From: Bacteroidetes bacterium 41-46
GTDB lineage: Bacteria; Bacteroidota; Bacteroidia; Bacteroidales; UBA932
Direction of reading: 5' to 3'
NCBI GenBank assembly: GCA_001897515.1
Contig: MKTA01000032.1
Location: 110,502-174,501 of the forward strand
Length of the DNA stretch: 64,000 bases
The position numbers and the translations under genes are program-made. Each line of letters starts with the position of its first letter. The first letter of the stretch is position 1. The notes beneath the pieces were generated by a model. That model had not been told where the DNA came from, made no database searches, and saw only the letters and a program-made list of their open reading frames with translations. Shown piece after piece: positions 63,949 through 64,000 of the stretch.

Positions 63949-63989
63949 AAAAAAAAAGAGTCTGGTGATTTTTGATCATCAGACTCTTT
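63949..63989 (-). terminator. Intrinsic terminator for a minus-strand gene beyond the right edge
   Basis: AGAGTCTG-G-TGAT pairs with ATCA-T-CAGACTCT (one G-T pair) around a five-base loop; on the minus strand it is followed by nine T. It therefore ends a transcript coming from the right, beyond the window. The gap between it and the PsiE-like gene holds no other gene. Confidence 0.9.
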
Positions 63990-64000
63990 AGTTAAAGATG

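Overview
The window reads as a stretch of chromosome from an anaerobic member of the Bacteroidota, most likely Bacteroidales. The evidence is AT-rich DNA, promoters of the TAnnTTTG type, a SusC/SusD pair with SusE, many lipoproteins with short Cys-containing leaders, ferredoxin-dependent 2-oxoacid oxidoreductase, ADP-forming acyl-CoA synthetase, rubredoxin, and the gene order zapA - 6S RNA - rny. Coding density is very high: no gap exceeds about 240 bases, and the largest one holds the 6S RNA. I saw no tRNA, rRNA, insertion sequence, phage or CRISPR array.

Layout. (1) 1-9052, minus strand: valS, an unknown PCMD-type lipoprotein, a thioesterase, tatA, tatC, an ABC-F ATPase and rlmB form one tightly packed operon. 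It converges at the left edge on the tail of a second SpoU-type RNA methyltransferase. (2) 9134-13104, plus: DUF3467 protein, etfB, etfA and a long acyl-CoA dehydrogenase, closed by a clear terminator against a convergent CDF metal transporter. (3) 14137-18741, plus: an L-fucose-isomerase-like protein of unknown substrate, an M28 peptidase, a DUF2520 dehydrogenase, a KdsC-like phosphatase and Maf. (4) recQ (minus), then pckA, a secreted cyclophilin and a zinc peptidase lipoprotein (plus). (5) 24760-30037, minus: amidohydrolase (MTA/SAH/5'-deoxyadenosine deaminase type), purine nucleoside phosphorylase, class II aldolase, MtnA, a HAD hydrolase and an MBL hydrolase. The first four make a plausible deaminase-first DHAP shunt for salvage of methylthioadenosine or 5'-deoxyadenosine. 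(6) 30139-37003, plus: rubredoxin, a B12-binding-type radical SAM protein, ADP-forming acyl-CoA synthetase, a 52-residue membrane protein and korDABC. (7) 37112-39475, plus: a coiled-coil protein, zapA, 6S RNA and rny.

(8) 39468-61238 is mainly a starch/maltodextrin utilisation locus. On the minus strand lie a three-gene sensor operon (small membrane protein, LytS-type kinase, LytTR regulator), then an MFS sugar transporter, susC, susD, susE, an intrinsic terminator, four different GH13 enzymes, a nitrilase-family amidase and a 5'-nucleotidase-type lipoprotein. A divergent CBM20-CBM20-GH77 4-alpha-glucanotransferase lies on the other side of the sensor operon. Between the LytTR gene and the transporter sit three direct repeats spaced exactly 21 bp that match the LytTR-family site, so the neighbouring two-component system probably drives the locus. 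(9) 61219-63873, minus: dicarboxylate/amino-acid symporter, periplasmic asparaginase/isoaspartyl peptidase and a PsiE-like membrane protein.

Together the genes suggest a fermenter that takes up alpha-glucans and peptides, oxidises 2-oxoacids with ferredoxin, and gains ATP through ADP-forming acyl-CoA synthetase and PEP carboxykinase. The two most interesting signals are the phased LytTR sites ahead of the Sus-like locus and the four-gene nucleoside salvage set.
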